DNA from: Panax quinquefolius
Lineage: Eukaryota > Streptophyta > Magnoliopsida > Apiales > Araliaceae
Reading direction: 5' to 3'
Assembly (NCBI GenBank): GCA_020205615.1
Contig: CM035165.1
Location: 84,258,005 to 84,322,004, forward strand
Length of the DNA: 64,000 nucleotides
The position numbers and the translations under genes are program-made. The notes beneath the pieces are model-generated. The model did not search any database, was not told the DNA's origin, and saw only the letters and a program-made list of their open reading frames with translations. This document shows, piece by piece, positions 23,065 through 34,806 of the stretch; the first letter of the stretch is position 1, and each line of letters begins with the position of its first letter.

Positions 23065-23619
23065 TCAGAACTCGTATTTCTTCAGCTTGGCATATAACTT
23101 GTTTTCACAAAGCCTTTGCAGTACCAGCTTCAAATGGCGCTCATGATCTTCACGGCTTTTGGAATAGATGAGGATGTCATCAATAAAGACAACAACGAAC
23201 TGATCCAAATATTCTTTGAACACACGGTTCATCATATCAATGAAAGCAGCATGAGGATTAGTCAATCCAAAAGACATGACTAAGAATTCATAATGCCCGT
23301 ACCGAGTTCTGAAGTCAATCTTTGGAATATCCTCAGTTTTAATCTTCAGCTGATGATATCCAGAATGAAGATCGATCTTTGAAAAGAATTGTGCTCCTTG
23401 CAACTGGTCAAACAGGTCATCAATACGAGGTAACAGATACCTATTCTTGATGGTGACATGGTTTAATTCTCGGTAGTCAATACAAAGTCGCATACTCCCG
23501 TCTTTCTTCTTTACGAATAACACAGGAGCACCCCAAGGAGATGTACTAGGACGAATGAAACCAATGTCCAACAACTCCTGTAGTTGGACCTTTAACTCCT
23601 GAAGTTCAATAGGAGCTAT
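23065..23619 (-). pseudogene. E3 reverse transcriptase
   Basis: Open from 23574 to 23065: [38 protein letters not shown], the [13 protein letters not shown] segment, [12 protein letters not shown] and the catalytic [13 protein letters not shown]. The usual TNAPAAF reads TNPHAAF. The upstream linker [16 protein letters not shown] contains a CGA-to-TGA stop at 23620-23622 that separates it from the protease frame. All catalytic Asp residues are visible; inactivation is only by flanking stops. Confidence 0.9.
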
Positions 23620-24680
23620 TCAATATGGGGTTTTAGAAATGGGCTTTGTACCATGTTCAAGGTTAATAAAGAATTCAACTTCACGTTCTGGGGGTAGACC
23701 GGGAAGTTCTTCAGGAAATACGTCAGAAAATTCACTGACAATAGAAATATTATTCAAATATGACGTGTTTTTGTTCAAGTCCGTGACATGGGCTAAGAAA
23801 GCTTGACATCCGTTTTTCAATAAATGAATAGCTTTATGGCTTGATATGACAGTGATTGACTTTAGTGGTTTGGTTATTTGAATTCGAATAACAGGTTGGT
23901 TAGGAATATGAAAACTAACAACCTTACGAAAATAATCAATTTTAGTATGATGAGTGGTTAACCAATCAATCCCTAAAATCATATCAAATGCAAGTATTTT
24001 CAACGAAATAAGATCGGCAAGTAATGTTATGGTTCCAACTTGAATCAAGCAAGCTTTATAAACAGTAGATGTAATGAAAGTTTCTCCTAACGGAGTCTCA
24101 ACAGATAAGTGAAGGTCTAATTTCTCCAGAGTCAAGTTCAAACGTTGAGCACAAGCAGGAGAGATAAAAGAATGGATAGAACCGGTATCTAATAAGGTGT
24201 AAACTTCACAATACTTTATGATTAGCTTACCCGTGATCACCTTGTTCGGGTTCCTCGCGTTTTGGGCAGTCACGACAAACGCCCTTTCAGGAACCACCGA
24301 CTTTGACTTGTCCGGGACAATCTTTGGAGTCACCATCCCCATTGAACTTGGTTTCGCAACAAGACAATCTCTAGCTATATGACCTTCCTTTCCACAGTTA
24401 TAACACACCTTGGATTGTTGTGGGCAGTTTGGGCTGATGTGTCCCTCTTTCCTACATTTATAACAAACGACCGGTGCTCGTTCTCCTCCCCTAGAAACAG
24501 CTGATGTTTGTGTTGACGTCTTTACGTTGTCATTGTTGTACCTTCTCTTCTTGAAATCTCCTCCCGACTCGCTTCTTCTATTTTCATGGCCACGATTACC
24601 ACCAGAGTGGTAACCGCTTTTGTCCGAATGTTTTCCTCCCCGCTAGTTGTCATTGCTCCAAAGACGGCTGCCACCGGTAT
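23620..24680 (-). pseudogene. E3 gag C-terminus and protease
   Basis: Two adjacent CCHC knuckles, [14 protein letters not shown] (about 24420-24470) and [14 protein letters not shown] (24405-24360), are followed by protease with [15 protein letters not shown] (about 24170-24215) and GIDWLTTHH. The frame from 24408 runs 262 codons to the stop at 23620. At 24680 the gag basic region is cut by E4: the CCACCGGTAT end continues at 43902 after the E4 target duplication. Two knuckles in tandem are conserved across E1 and E3. Confidence 0.88.
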
Positions 24681-25840
24681 TGTAAGACCCCAACTTTTAT
24701 GAATAAAGATTAATTTCTCTCGAAATATATTTTTGAATATTATGGTGTGGATTTGATATAATATTATAGTTGTGGGTAATATTTACAAATTTTGCAAAGT
24801 CAGTAAGTGGTTATATAATATTCGATTGGTCGGGGAATATTCGTTTTAATAGGAATATTAAATACGATGACACAATCATTAGTGGACCCCACAAATGTAA
24901 GTATTGTCGTAGTAAGAAAATGACATAATTATCTTTTATAAAATAACGGCGGAAGTATTCTTTGTTAAAAGCTGTTGAACTACCCGGTAGTAAAAGTACA
25001 AAGAATACACGTGGATGCATAATAGCACACAAGATTGGTTATTGATGCTTACGTGAGAATTCACTTCGCTTATGCTCAATTATCGCAATGATAATTTTTG
25101 CATCATATCTCTCATATTATTGATTCGATTATTGTCACAGTATCATCTGCATAATATGATATATTATTAAATCAATAATTGAGATGATAAAGTTATTCAT
25201 ATTATTAAATTACAATATTGACAATGTCAAGAAGTTCACAAGGAGAGGTTTGGTCACCTAATGCATGGCGCCAATAGGAGAAATTCTTATTGAAAGCCCC
25301 TCCTTCCTAGAACGACACGGTTGTTAAATATTGTGAGTTATAATATTAATGATGAATAAGTTCGTGTTGATTAAATATGAAATTTATAGTTCCATTGTGT
25401 TGAGATTATTAGTGTTAGTGGAAATCGACATTTATTTTGATAATAATTGATGTCTGGAAGTTATCGGGTAATTAATCGGATAAATGAGCAATTAATTGCT
25501 ATTAATTCACATGCATATAAATATTTGTTCACATGTGTTTACTATTGATTCACATTCATGTACTATTAGGGGAGTTGGTGCAAGATTTATAATACTTGCA
25601 TGACTAAATTAAAGATGGAGGTATAGTTGAAGGTACTATACTGTAATTAGTTTTTTTTTCACATGATTATACTATTGAGTCACATGAATGAACTATTAAT
25701 TCACATGATTTACTATTAGGGGAGGTGGTGCAAGTTTGATAATACTTGCAGGACTAAATTAAAAATGAAAGAAAAATTGAAGGTATTGTACTGTAATATT
25801 TTGAGCCCCAAAATGTGCAATTATCGAAACTATATTTTCC

Positions 25841-25849
25841 TATAAATAG
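25841..25849 (+). promoter_or_regulatory. LTR TATA box (E4 5' LTR)
   Basis: TATAAATAG in the context TTTTCCTATAAATAGAATCTCATTC, a textbook plant TATA box. It occupies the same place in every complete LTR here (for example minus strand at 6771-6780, 19620-19628, 48040). The R region should start about 30 bases downstream; that distance is inference. Confidence 0.75.
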
Positions 25850-26030
25850 AATCTCATTCTTCCTTCATTTCTCACCAATTCACTAAAGCTATAGAGCAAT
25901 TATTATAGAGAGAAATTATAGAGAGAAAGAAGAAGAGAAGTCTGCTACCCACTATTTCAGTATCCAGTCTTCTTTTGAGGTAAGGGGTATTATTTCTTTC
26001 GTATTCATGAAGAGGCCTATTGTTATTCCA

Positions 26031-26600
26031 TTCCTTATTATTCTATTGGAATAACCTGTATACGCGGACTATTGTATACATGGTGAAATTCTTCTATTAT
26101 TCCATTCTTTATTATTATGTTGGAATAACTCGCTTATCTGGTACCGCATATATGGTGAAATTTTTACGTTATTCCATTCTTTATTATTCATTGGGAATAA
26201 CTCGTATGCATGCGGTCTATCGCATGCTCGGAGAAATTCGTTGTTATTCCACTCTTTATTATTCTCATTGGAATATCGTATGCATGCGGATTACGCAAGA
26301 TCCTGGTTCCATTCTTTATTATTACGTTGGAATATCCCGTCTGCATGCGATTACGTATGACTGGTTCCATTCTTTATTATTACTCGTTGGAATATCCATG
26401 CATGCGGATTACATATAAACCGGGTTCCATTCTTTTTATTTCATTGGGAATAACTTTTGTCGTGTGGTCTATCACATGCATGGTGAATTCTTACGTTATT
26501 CAATTCTTTATTATTCATTGGAATAATGCATACATGTGGATTACCGCATGCATGGTGAATGATCCTTTGTATTCATTCCTTATTAAATTGTGAAAATGAT
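26031..26600 (+). repeat. Hairpin-forming tandem array in LTR
   Basis: About eight units of roughly 66-74 bp. Each contains an inverted pair such as GTTATTCCA (26032-26040) and TGGAATAAC (26047-26055) around a core TTCTTTATTATTC, followed by a GCATGC-rich stretch and GGTGAAATT. Weaker units keep TTCCATTCTTTATTATT..TTGGAATAT. Homologous arrays are at about 6110-6510, 9230-9720, 28865-29210, 47500-47880, 50690-51060 and 58800-59270, with different unit numbers. Confidence 0.88.
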
Positions 26601-27702
26601 CCGCTCACGTGGATAATCGCATGGTATGGCGAAAATTCATTTCATAGTTTCATATATTCTATTATACTCAATTGGTTAAAGTTTTGGCTTCTACACTCCA
26701 TGAAATTAGTAGAATATCCTGGATATTTGCACTTCATCTAGTATCTTTTCATGGAAATATTCTTCTGAGCATTCTTGAATTTTACTCCACAAAGCAGTAT
26801 CATGTTGATAATTTGGATGTTATTGATTTCAGGATAAATTAACTTATAAATCTTTAAAATTTATTCTTGAACTTGTTTTATTGAATTATTATGTCATTGT
26901 CATCATCCTCATGCTTATATTGTGATGAAAGTCATCTTTGGCTTACGTGCATAGATGAACTTGATATGATTATGACTAGGGATCATTCGGTATAATCATG
27001 ACCTGTAATGTTATAAATGATGTGGTAAAAGTCCTCAGTGGCCTGTAGTGCATTGATGGACAGTTTTTGGTATGATTATGACCAGGGATTATTCGGTATA
27101 GTTATGACCATTAATGATTTAATGAATATCCTTGGCCCGTAGTGCAGGGATGATTCTATGATGTGGTTTATTTATTAAGCCGAGTCTCAGCGATAAAAAT
27201 TGATGAAAACATTTTAAATCATAGAAGATAGTAGATATCATTCTCTACTTGACTCTTCTAATGGATTGCTTATTCCACTGCAGTTAAACTTGATGTCTAT
27301 TGTATTTTATCAGTTTAACATTGTTGAAGGCTAATGATAATTTATCCTGCATTATCTTAGTCATAATATTTCTTACTGTGCTAGTTGAGCTCACCCTTTT
27401 GCTTTCATTATTCTCTTCAGGAAATAAGAACGTAGCCGGGACTAGTCGGGGAATGGAGTGATGGTCCGAGATGGTGTTATAGTAGTCCTCACTATTCTAT
27501 AAAATAGTGTGAAAATAAATGTAATGAGGACTCTATTTGAGAGTGGATATTGTCTAGAAGGAAATATTCATGTTTAAACTCTCAACTATGTTTTGTTGTA
27601 TATTACACGACGTTTCTATAATTAAGTTTGTATTTGTATTTTGTACCATGTATTTGGCGACTCAAGATGGGTGATGTATACTTGTTTTGGGGGCGTCACA
27701 GT

Positions 27703-27714
27703 TGGTATCAAAGC
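27703..27714 (+). promoter_or_regulatory. E4 primer binding site
   Basis: TGGTATCAAAGC two bases after the LTR end at 27700. It matches the initiator-Met tRNA site of plant gypsy elements except for one base. The leader that follows (27715-27837) continues at 30433 after the solo LTR. Confidence 0.88.
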
Positions 27715-27837
27715 TTAGGGATATGATCCCTGGCTGAGATGTGAGACAAGAACTAGGAGTGGAGAAACGGGGAATTCCTTCGCTAGTATGACCTACCTTA
27801 GTTTATTTGGTATTTAATTGGTCGGTCAGAGTATAGG

Positions 27838-30427
27838 TGTGACGCCCCCAAAACAGGTATACATAACCCATCTTGAGTCGTTAAATACATGGTACAAAAT
27901 ACAAATAAAAACTTAATTATACAATTGTCGTGTAAAATACGACAAAAACATATGCTATGAGTTTTAATACAAATATTGTCATCTAGACAATATCCACACT
28001 CAATGGAGTCCTCATTACATTTATTATCACACTATTTTATAGAATAGTGAGAACTACTATGACACCATCTCGGACCATCACTCCATTCCCCGACTCGTCC
28101 CGGCTACTTTCTCATTTCCTAAAGAGAACAGTGAAAGAAAGGGTGAGCTCAACTAGCCCAATAAGAAATATTATGACTAAGATAATGCAGAATAATTTAT
28201 CGTTAGCCTTCAACAATGTTAAACTGAAAAAATATAACAAACATCAAGTTTAACTACAGCGGAACAAGAAATCCATTAGAAGAGTCAAGTAGAGAATAAA
28301 ATCTAATATCTTCTATGATTTAAAAGGTTTTTCATCACTGTTATCGCTGAGACTCAGCTTAATAAATAAACCACATCATCCCTGCACTATGGCCAAGGAT
28401 ATTCATTAGTATCACGACCACAATTTATCCATGCACTATGGGCCAAGGATATTCGTGTAATCATCAATGGTCATGATCATGCCAACAACTGTCCATCAAT
28501 GCACTACGACCAATGAGGACTTTTCCCACATCATTTGTAACATTACGGTCATGATTATACTGAATAATCCCTGGTCATAATCATACCAAGTCTATCTATG
28601 CATTACAGGCCACAGATGACTTTCAACATATAATAAACATGAGGATGACGACAATGATATAAGAATTCAATAAAACAAGTTCAAGAATGCTCAGAAGAAT
28701 ATTTTCATGAAAAGATACTGGATGAAGCACAAATATCATGGATATTCCACTAATTTCATGGAGTATAGAAGCCAAAACTTTAACCAACTGAGTATAATAG
28801 AATATATGAAACTGCAAATGGATTTTCGTCCACCATGCGGTAATCCACGTAGACAGATCATTTTCACAAGTAATAAAGAATGAAACCAGGTCATGTGTAA
28901 TCTGCACAGAAAGGATATTCCAACAGAATAATAAAGAATAAAACCAGGTCATGTGTAATCCGCACAGACAGGATGTTCCAACAGAATAATAAAGAATGGA
29001 ACCAGGTCATGCATAATCCGCACAAACAGGATGTTCCAACAGAATAATAAAGAATGGAATAACAACAAAATTCACCAGGTATGCGATAGACCGCACAAAC
29101 AGGTTATTCCAATAGAATAATAAAGGATGGAATAATAGAAGGATTTCACCATGTATGCGTTACTTCGCATATACAAGTTATTCCAACATAATAATAAAGA
29201 ATGGAATAACAATCCTTACGAGTATTGAAAGAAAATAACTCTCTTCATGAATACGATATAATAATACCCCTTACCTTAGAAAAACTGAATACTGGAGTAG
29301 TGAAGTAGTAGAATACTTTTCTTCTTTCTCTCTATAGTTTCTCTCTCTAGAGTTTTAGTGAATTCGTAAGAAATAATGAAGGAATGAGCTTCTATTTATA
29401 GAAGAACTGAATGTAGCTCTTGGTCTTAACGATTGGTCAAAATGACTCCTGGTAATATCGAAGAGGCAACAACTATTTGCGAAGGGGAAATTAACTCTTG
29501 GAACACCGAAGAGACAAATAACTCTTGGAAAACTGAAGGGACAAATAACTCTTAGAAAACTGAAGGGACAAATAACTCTTGGAAAACTGAAGGGACAAAT
29601 AACTCTTGGAAACCCAGATTCCCCCCCCCCCCCATTTTTCTTTCATGGGCCCCACATGTGAGCCCACCTTTTAAGAAATTTCTACCGATTATTTTGAAAA
29701 TGGGTAAATGGGGGTGGTCCATAAAATAAGCAAAACTTCATAAAAATCATCTTAATAATTTTAACAACATTTATCACCATTATCATAATTCACAATATTA
29801 ATCGACCAGGTCGTTCCGAGGAAAGAGGGGGCTTTCTAATAAGAATTTCTCCCTATTGGCGAGAAATTAGGTGACCAAACCTCTCATTGACATAACTTCT
29901 AGACATCGTTAATATTGCAAATAATAATATTAATAACTTTGTCGTCTCAATTATTGATTTAATAATATATAAATATTGAAAATAATTGAATCAAATAACG
30001 TGAGATACTATGCAGCAATTACTGTAGCAATAATTGAACAAAATTGAGTGACGTCTCACGTAAGCATCAATAATAAATACCGTGTGCTACTATGCAACCA
30101 CGCGTATTACTGTACTTTTAACACCGGGTGTTTCAACAGTTAACGGTAAAACTTTTGCCGTTATTTTTATAAAAAGATTATTTTTTCGTTTTCTAACTCC
30201 GACAATAATTCTGTTGTGGGGTTCAACAATGATTGTGCCGTTGTACGAATATTCTCTGTTAAAACGAATATTCCTCGACCAATTGAATATAATATAAAAA
30301 CTTGCTTACTTTGCCAAATTTTATAAATATTACCCCAACTATAACATTATAACAAATTCACATCTTAATATTCAAAAATGATATTTATAGAAAATTCATC
30401 TTTATTCATAAAAGTTGGGGTCTTATA
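27838..30427 (-). repeat. Solo LTR (type A3) in the E4 leader, TSD ATAGG
   Basis: TGTGACGCCCCC (27838) to GGGGTCTTATA (30427; CA decayed to TA). ATAGG flanks it at 27833-27837 and 30428-30432, and the leader text GTATAGGGATAATATGTG is restored when it is removed. No internal region, so it is the product of LTR-LTR recombination. Its promoter-upstream module (29400-29790) is unlike A1 and A2 and holds four 27-bp repeats and a run of 13 C. Confidence 0.93.
29502..29633. repeat. 27-bp tandem repeats and C13 run
   Basis: Units at 29502, 29529, 29556 and 29583 with the consensus GAAAACTGAAGGGACAAATA plus ACTCTTG, followed by GAAACCCAGATT and 13 C residues (29621-29633). It lies directly upstream of the TATA box of the solo LTR on its transcribed strand, where enhancer repeats would be expected. 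Function is inference. Confidence 0.85.
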
Positions 30428-30482
30428 ATAGGGATAATATGTGATATGTTAATTAACCCTTGTTTTGTGGAAGTATTTGAAA

Positions 30483-31430
30483 ATGACATCCGAAAATATT
30501 GAGATAAGCAATGAAGCACATGAGACCGTTGAGTCACCACAGATTAATACCCAAGATAATGTCCAACAGGAAGACAATAATCCTCATGTAAACAATAAAA
30601 CTGATGAAATGGTGAACGATGGGATGTTCAGAGGCTTTATGCAATTTATGCAACATCAAGCGAGAGCGGTTCCTATTCAAAATACAGGTGGAAACACTGA
30701 CAACTCTTGGACGATCACTGCTAAATAGTTCAAGGAGTTGGGACCACTAGAGTTTTTTGGAGAGCCAAAATCACTTAAGGCGGAAACGTGGATAAAGCAG
30801 ATCACCAATATATTTGATATCTTGGGATGCTCCGAGGAGCAAAAGGTTCCCTTTGCCACCTTCATGTTACGAGCAGATGCAGATTACTGGTGGGAATCTA
30901 TAAAGCGTACTCAACCTGCCGCACTCAAAATGTCTTGGGAGAAGTTCCAAGAGCTGTTCAACGATAAGTACTTTCCTGAAAGTATTTGTCACATGAAGGA
31001 GGTAGAGTTCATCAAGCTTGAGAAAAACAATATGACCGTGGCGCAGTACGAAACTAAGTTTGCCGAGTTTTCTCAATTTGCATCCCACTTGGTTGATAAT
31101 GAGAAGAGAATGACGCGGATGTTTCTAAGAGGTTTGAAACCCAAGATACGTCAATACCTTATCTCTCATAAACTGTGTTTGTATTCAGATGTTGTGAATA
31201 GGGCTCATTTATTGGAGCGCGATAATGAGTCAATGCAACCAAGAGAGAGCAGTCGACAAGTCGATAATTCCATTTGTAGCAGTTATCGAAGCGATGACAA
31301 CAAACGGGGAGGAAATCAACATACCAGAAATAATCATGGCCAAGATAATAAGAGTGGACATTTCAAGAAGAGGAGATTCAACAATGATGGAAAGACTTCA
31401 AAGACCAAAGACCATTTTGTTAAGGAATGA
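30483..31430 (+). pseudogene. E4 gag N-terminal and capsid part
   Basis: Starts at the ATG at 30483 (MTSENIEISNEA), right after the restored leader. One in-frame TAG at 30726-30728 breaks an otherwise open frame. The capsid-like domain has FDILGC..KVPFATFMLRADADYWWESI, MSWEKFQELFNDKYFPESI and LRGLKPKIRQYL. The basic linker ends at 31430, where a stop interrupts the first zinc knuckle region. PF03732-type gag. It is the best-preserved gag in the window. Confidence 0.88.
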
Positions 31431-31960
31431 GAACGTAATCGATCGTATGTTACAAATGTGGTGGGGAAGGACACATAAGTCCAAACTGCACGATGCAGTC
31501 CAAAGCATGTTACAATTGTGGAAAAAAAGGTCACCTAACCCGGATTTGTCGTGCACCAAAGTCAAGTCCAGTTGGGATGGAGGCATCAAAGCGTGTCCTA
31601 GACAAGACAAAACTTGTAGTTTAAGGGAGAGTGTTTGTCATAACCTCCCAAAAAGCGAGGAATCCGAACGAGGTGATCACGGGTAAGCTAATCATAAACT
31701 CTAGCGAAGTATATACCTTATTTGATACCGGTTCTACCCATTCTTTTATTTCTCCTACTTACGCTCAACGTTTAAATTTGGCTCCAGAGAAATTAGACTT
31801 TGACTTATCTGTTAAAACTCGTTGGGAGAAACCTTCATTACCTCCACTATTTATAAGTCTTGTTTGATTCAAATCTATAACCGCACGTTACCTGTTGATC
31901 TTATTTCTTTGAAAATACTTGCATTTGATGTGATTTTAGGGATTGATTAAAATCGATTGT
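31431..31960 (+). pseudogene. E4 zinc knuckle and protease
   Basis: Knuckle 1 is destroyed. Knuckle 2 CYNCGKKGHLTRIC is readable at 31512-31553. The protease frame (31631-31867) has [15 protein letters not shown] with a canonical Asp-Thr-Gly, then a one-base deletion near 31826 shifts the frame before PLGETFITS. The GID motif follows at about 31944, with a deletion replacing WLTTHH. Confidence 0.8.
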
Positions 31961-32950
31961 TTTCGTAAGGTTGTTAGCTTTCATATTCATAACCAACCTA
32001 TTATACAAATTCAAGCAACCAAACCACTAAAGTCAATCACTGTCATATCAAGTCATAAAGCTATTCGTTTATTGAAAAATGGATGTCAAGCTTTCTTAGC
32101 CCATGTCACGGATTTAAATAAAAATACGTCGATTTGAATGATATTTCTATTGTTAATAAATTTCTTGACGTATTCTTGAAGAACTTCTCGGCTTACCCCG
32201 AGCGTGAAATTGAATTTGTATCGACCTTGAATCCAGATAAAACCCATTTTCAAAGCCCCATATCGAATGGCTCTATTGAACTTCGTGAGTTAAAACCCAA
32301 CTACAGGAATTGTTAGACATCGGTTTCATTCATCCTAGTACGTCTCCTCGGGGTGCTCCATTCTATTCGTGAAGAAAAAAGATGGAAGTATGCGACTTTG
32401 TATTGATTATCGGGAGTTGAATCATGTCACCATTAAAAATAAGTACCCGTTGCCTCGTATTGATGACCTATTTGACCGATTGCAAGCGTACCAAATTTTT
32501 TAAAGATTGATCTTCGTTCGGATATCATCGGTTGAAGATTAAAAGCGATGACATTCCAAAGATCGCTTTTTAACTCCCCAGACGGCATTATGAATTCCTA
32601 GTCATGTCTTTTGGATTGACTAATGCTCCTGCTGCCTTCATGGACATGATGAACGGAGTATTCAAGGAATATTTGGATCACTTTGTGGTCGTCTTTATTG
32701 ATGACATCCTCATATAATCCAAAACCCGTGAAGACCATGAGTAACACTTGAGGCTGATACTTCAAAAGCTTCATGAAAACAAGCTATATGCTAAGTTGAA
32801 GAAATGAGAGTTCTGGCTTGAGGAAGTTTCATTCCTTGGGCACGTGATATCAAATCATGGAATATCTATCGACTCGACAAAGATTGAAGCAATTCAAAGC
32901 TAGGAGCAACCTAAGTCGATGACCAAGACGTAGCTTTTCAACTTTTATTT
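31961..32950 (+). pseudogene. E4 PR-RT linker and reverse transcriptase
   Basis: Linker with [22 protein letters not shown], then RT with [20 protein letters not shown] (32393-32452), frameshifts around the KIDLRSGYH segment (32495-32580), and the intact catalytic stretch [30 protein letters not shown] followed by a stop in place of Tyr-Ser (about 32716). Several indels; no continuous frame. Confidence 0.82.
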
Positions 32951-32999
32951 GGTTATTATCGGAGATTAAGAGAAGGGTTTTCGAATCGTTACTCCATTA

Positions 33000-33716
33000 A
33001 CGCAGCTGACTCGAAAAGATACAAAATTCGGTTGGAGCGAGGAATGTGAGAAAAGTTTTCAAGAACTCAAGAGGAGACTCATTTCAGCACCTGTTCTGAC
33101 AATACCATCTGGCTCGGAAGGATTTGTCATCTACAGTGATGCTTCAGGCAAAGGTTTAGGATGTGTTCTCATGTAACATGGGAAAGTCATAGCCTATGCC
33201 TCTCGATAACTCAAAGAATATGAGAGGAATTATCCTACTCATGATCTTGAGTTGGCAGTTGTTGTTTTTGCGCTTAAGATTTGGAGGCATTACCTATATG
33301 GAGAGAAGGTAAAAATCTATACGGATTATAAAAGCCTCAAATATTTCTTCACTCAAAAGGAACTCAACATGCGAAAAAGACGATGGCTTGAGCTGTTGCA
33401 AGATTATGATCATACCATTCAATACCATCCTGGAAAAACAAACGTAGTAGCTGACGCATTGAGTAGAAGATCATATGCAGGTATGAGTGCGATATTGTCA
33501 ATGCAAAGGCCCATTTTGTATGACTTACAAAGGATGGAGATAGAGTTAAAGACTCCAGGGACCCATATGATGATGGCGAATATACGAGTAGAACCGACTT
33601 TAATCGATAAAGTTAAAGCTGCTAAAACTACAGACATGGAGCAGATGCGTATGAAGAAGAAAGTGCAAGAAGGTGCTATTCCAGAAGCAAGAATCGACGA
33701 AGAAGGAATACTTTGA
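33000..33716 (+). pseudogene. E4 RNase H
   Basis: TQLTRKDTKFGWSEECEKSF-like start near 33000, [21 protein letters not shown], stops replacing Gln near 33175 and 33207, then an open frame 33252-33716: [17 protein letters not shown], the [14 protein letters not shown] segment (TDH reads TDY) and [17 protein letters not shown]. It ends at a CGA-to-TGA stop at 33714-33716. Confidence 0.82.
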
Positions 33717-33839
33717 GTCAACTCCATACTTTGTGTTCCTAACGATTCTGACTTGAAGTATAAAATCATGATGGAGGCGCACAACACACCGTTTGCAATC
33801 CATCCTGGGAGTACCAAAATGTATCGTGATCTTTAACAT

Positions 33840-34806
33840 ACATTTTGGTACGACATACATTTTGGTGGAGAAATATGAGGAGAGAGATAGCGGGGTTTAT
33901 CTCAAGGTGTCTAACTTGTCAACGAGTCAAGGCAGAGCATCAAATGCCAAAAGGTTCATTGTAACTACTTGAAATTCCAGAATGGAAGTGGGAGCACATT
34001 ACCATGGATTTTGTTACTGGTCTTCCTAAAGTTTCTCAAGGCATAGATGCGATTTGGGTCATTATTGATAGATTGACCAAGTCTGCTCATTTCTTACCGA
34101 TACGAGAAACTTTTACACTTGAACGTCTTGCTAGTATGTACATAAACGAAATTGTAAGACTGCATGGTATGCCAGTATCCATAGTTTCTGATCGAGACCC
34201 AAGATTCACTTCAAGATTTTGGGTTAGTCTACAAAAAGCTATGGGCACAAATTTATGATTTAGTTCGGCGTATCATCCTCAAACGGACGGATAATCAGAG
34301 AGGACCATTCAAACTCTTGAGGATTTATTAAGACTTTGTGTCCTTGACTTCAAGGGAAGTTGGGACAAATTCTTACCATTGATGGAGTTTTCCTACAACA
34401 ATAGTTATCAAGCAAGTAATGGCATGGCTCCATTTGAGGCGTTGTATGGAAGAAAGTGTCGTTCTCTAGTAAGCTGGGATGAGATGGGTGAAGCAGCGTT
34501 GTTGGGACCGGATTTGGTACGTATGACTACGGAAAAGATTCAAACGATCCGACAAAGTATAAAAACCTCACAAGATCGACAAAAGAGTTATGCTGATCTT
34601 CATCGAAAGGACGTGGAATTTGATATTGGAGATCATGTGTTATTATGTGTTGCTCTATGGAAAGGAGTTACAAGATTTGGAAAGAGAAGAAAGCTCAATC
34701 CTCGATTCATTGGCCCATTTTTAATCCTCGATCGAGTAGGAACTGTGGCCTATAGACTCGCCTTACCGCCAAGTATGTCTCGTGTTCATAACTTTTTCAT
34801 ATATCT
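33840..34806 (+). pseudogene. E4 integrase
   Basis: Zinc-binding end CLTCQRVKAEH (about 33909), catalytic core [18 protein letters not shown] (34004), second Asp in [15 protein letters not shown], a CGA-to-TGA stop at 34256-34258, and a CAA-to-TAA stop before the third acidic residue ([15 protein letters not shown], changed to a TIQ form, near 34290). The C-terminal part [15 protein letters not shown]...RRKLNPRFIGPF is open from 34379 to 34825. Core catalytic residues are otherwise conserved. Confidence 0.83.

Larger units (their letters stand above)
24681..27700 (+). repeat. E4 5' LTR (type A1)
   Basis: 3020 bp from TGTAAGACCCC to TTTTGGGGGCGTCACA. The upstream A1 module (25330-25830) precedes the TATA box TATAAATAG at 25841-25849. 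The hairpin array is at 26031-26600 and the GTGCA..GATG modules at 26930-27150. The first 180 bases match the 3' LTR at 35094 with few differences. ORFs inside the hairpin array are artefacts. Confidence 0.92.

Noticed and set aside
26020..26593. Overlapping ORFs of 127-132 codons on the plus strand, and similar ones at 9182-9625 and 47436-47690
   Set aside because: They lie inside the LTR hairpin array, are low in complexity, and differ in frame between copies.
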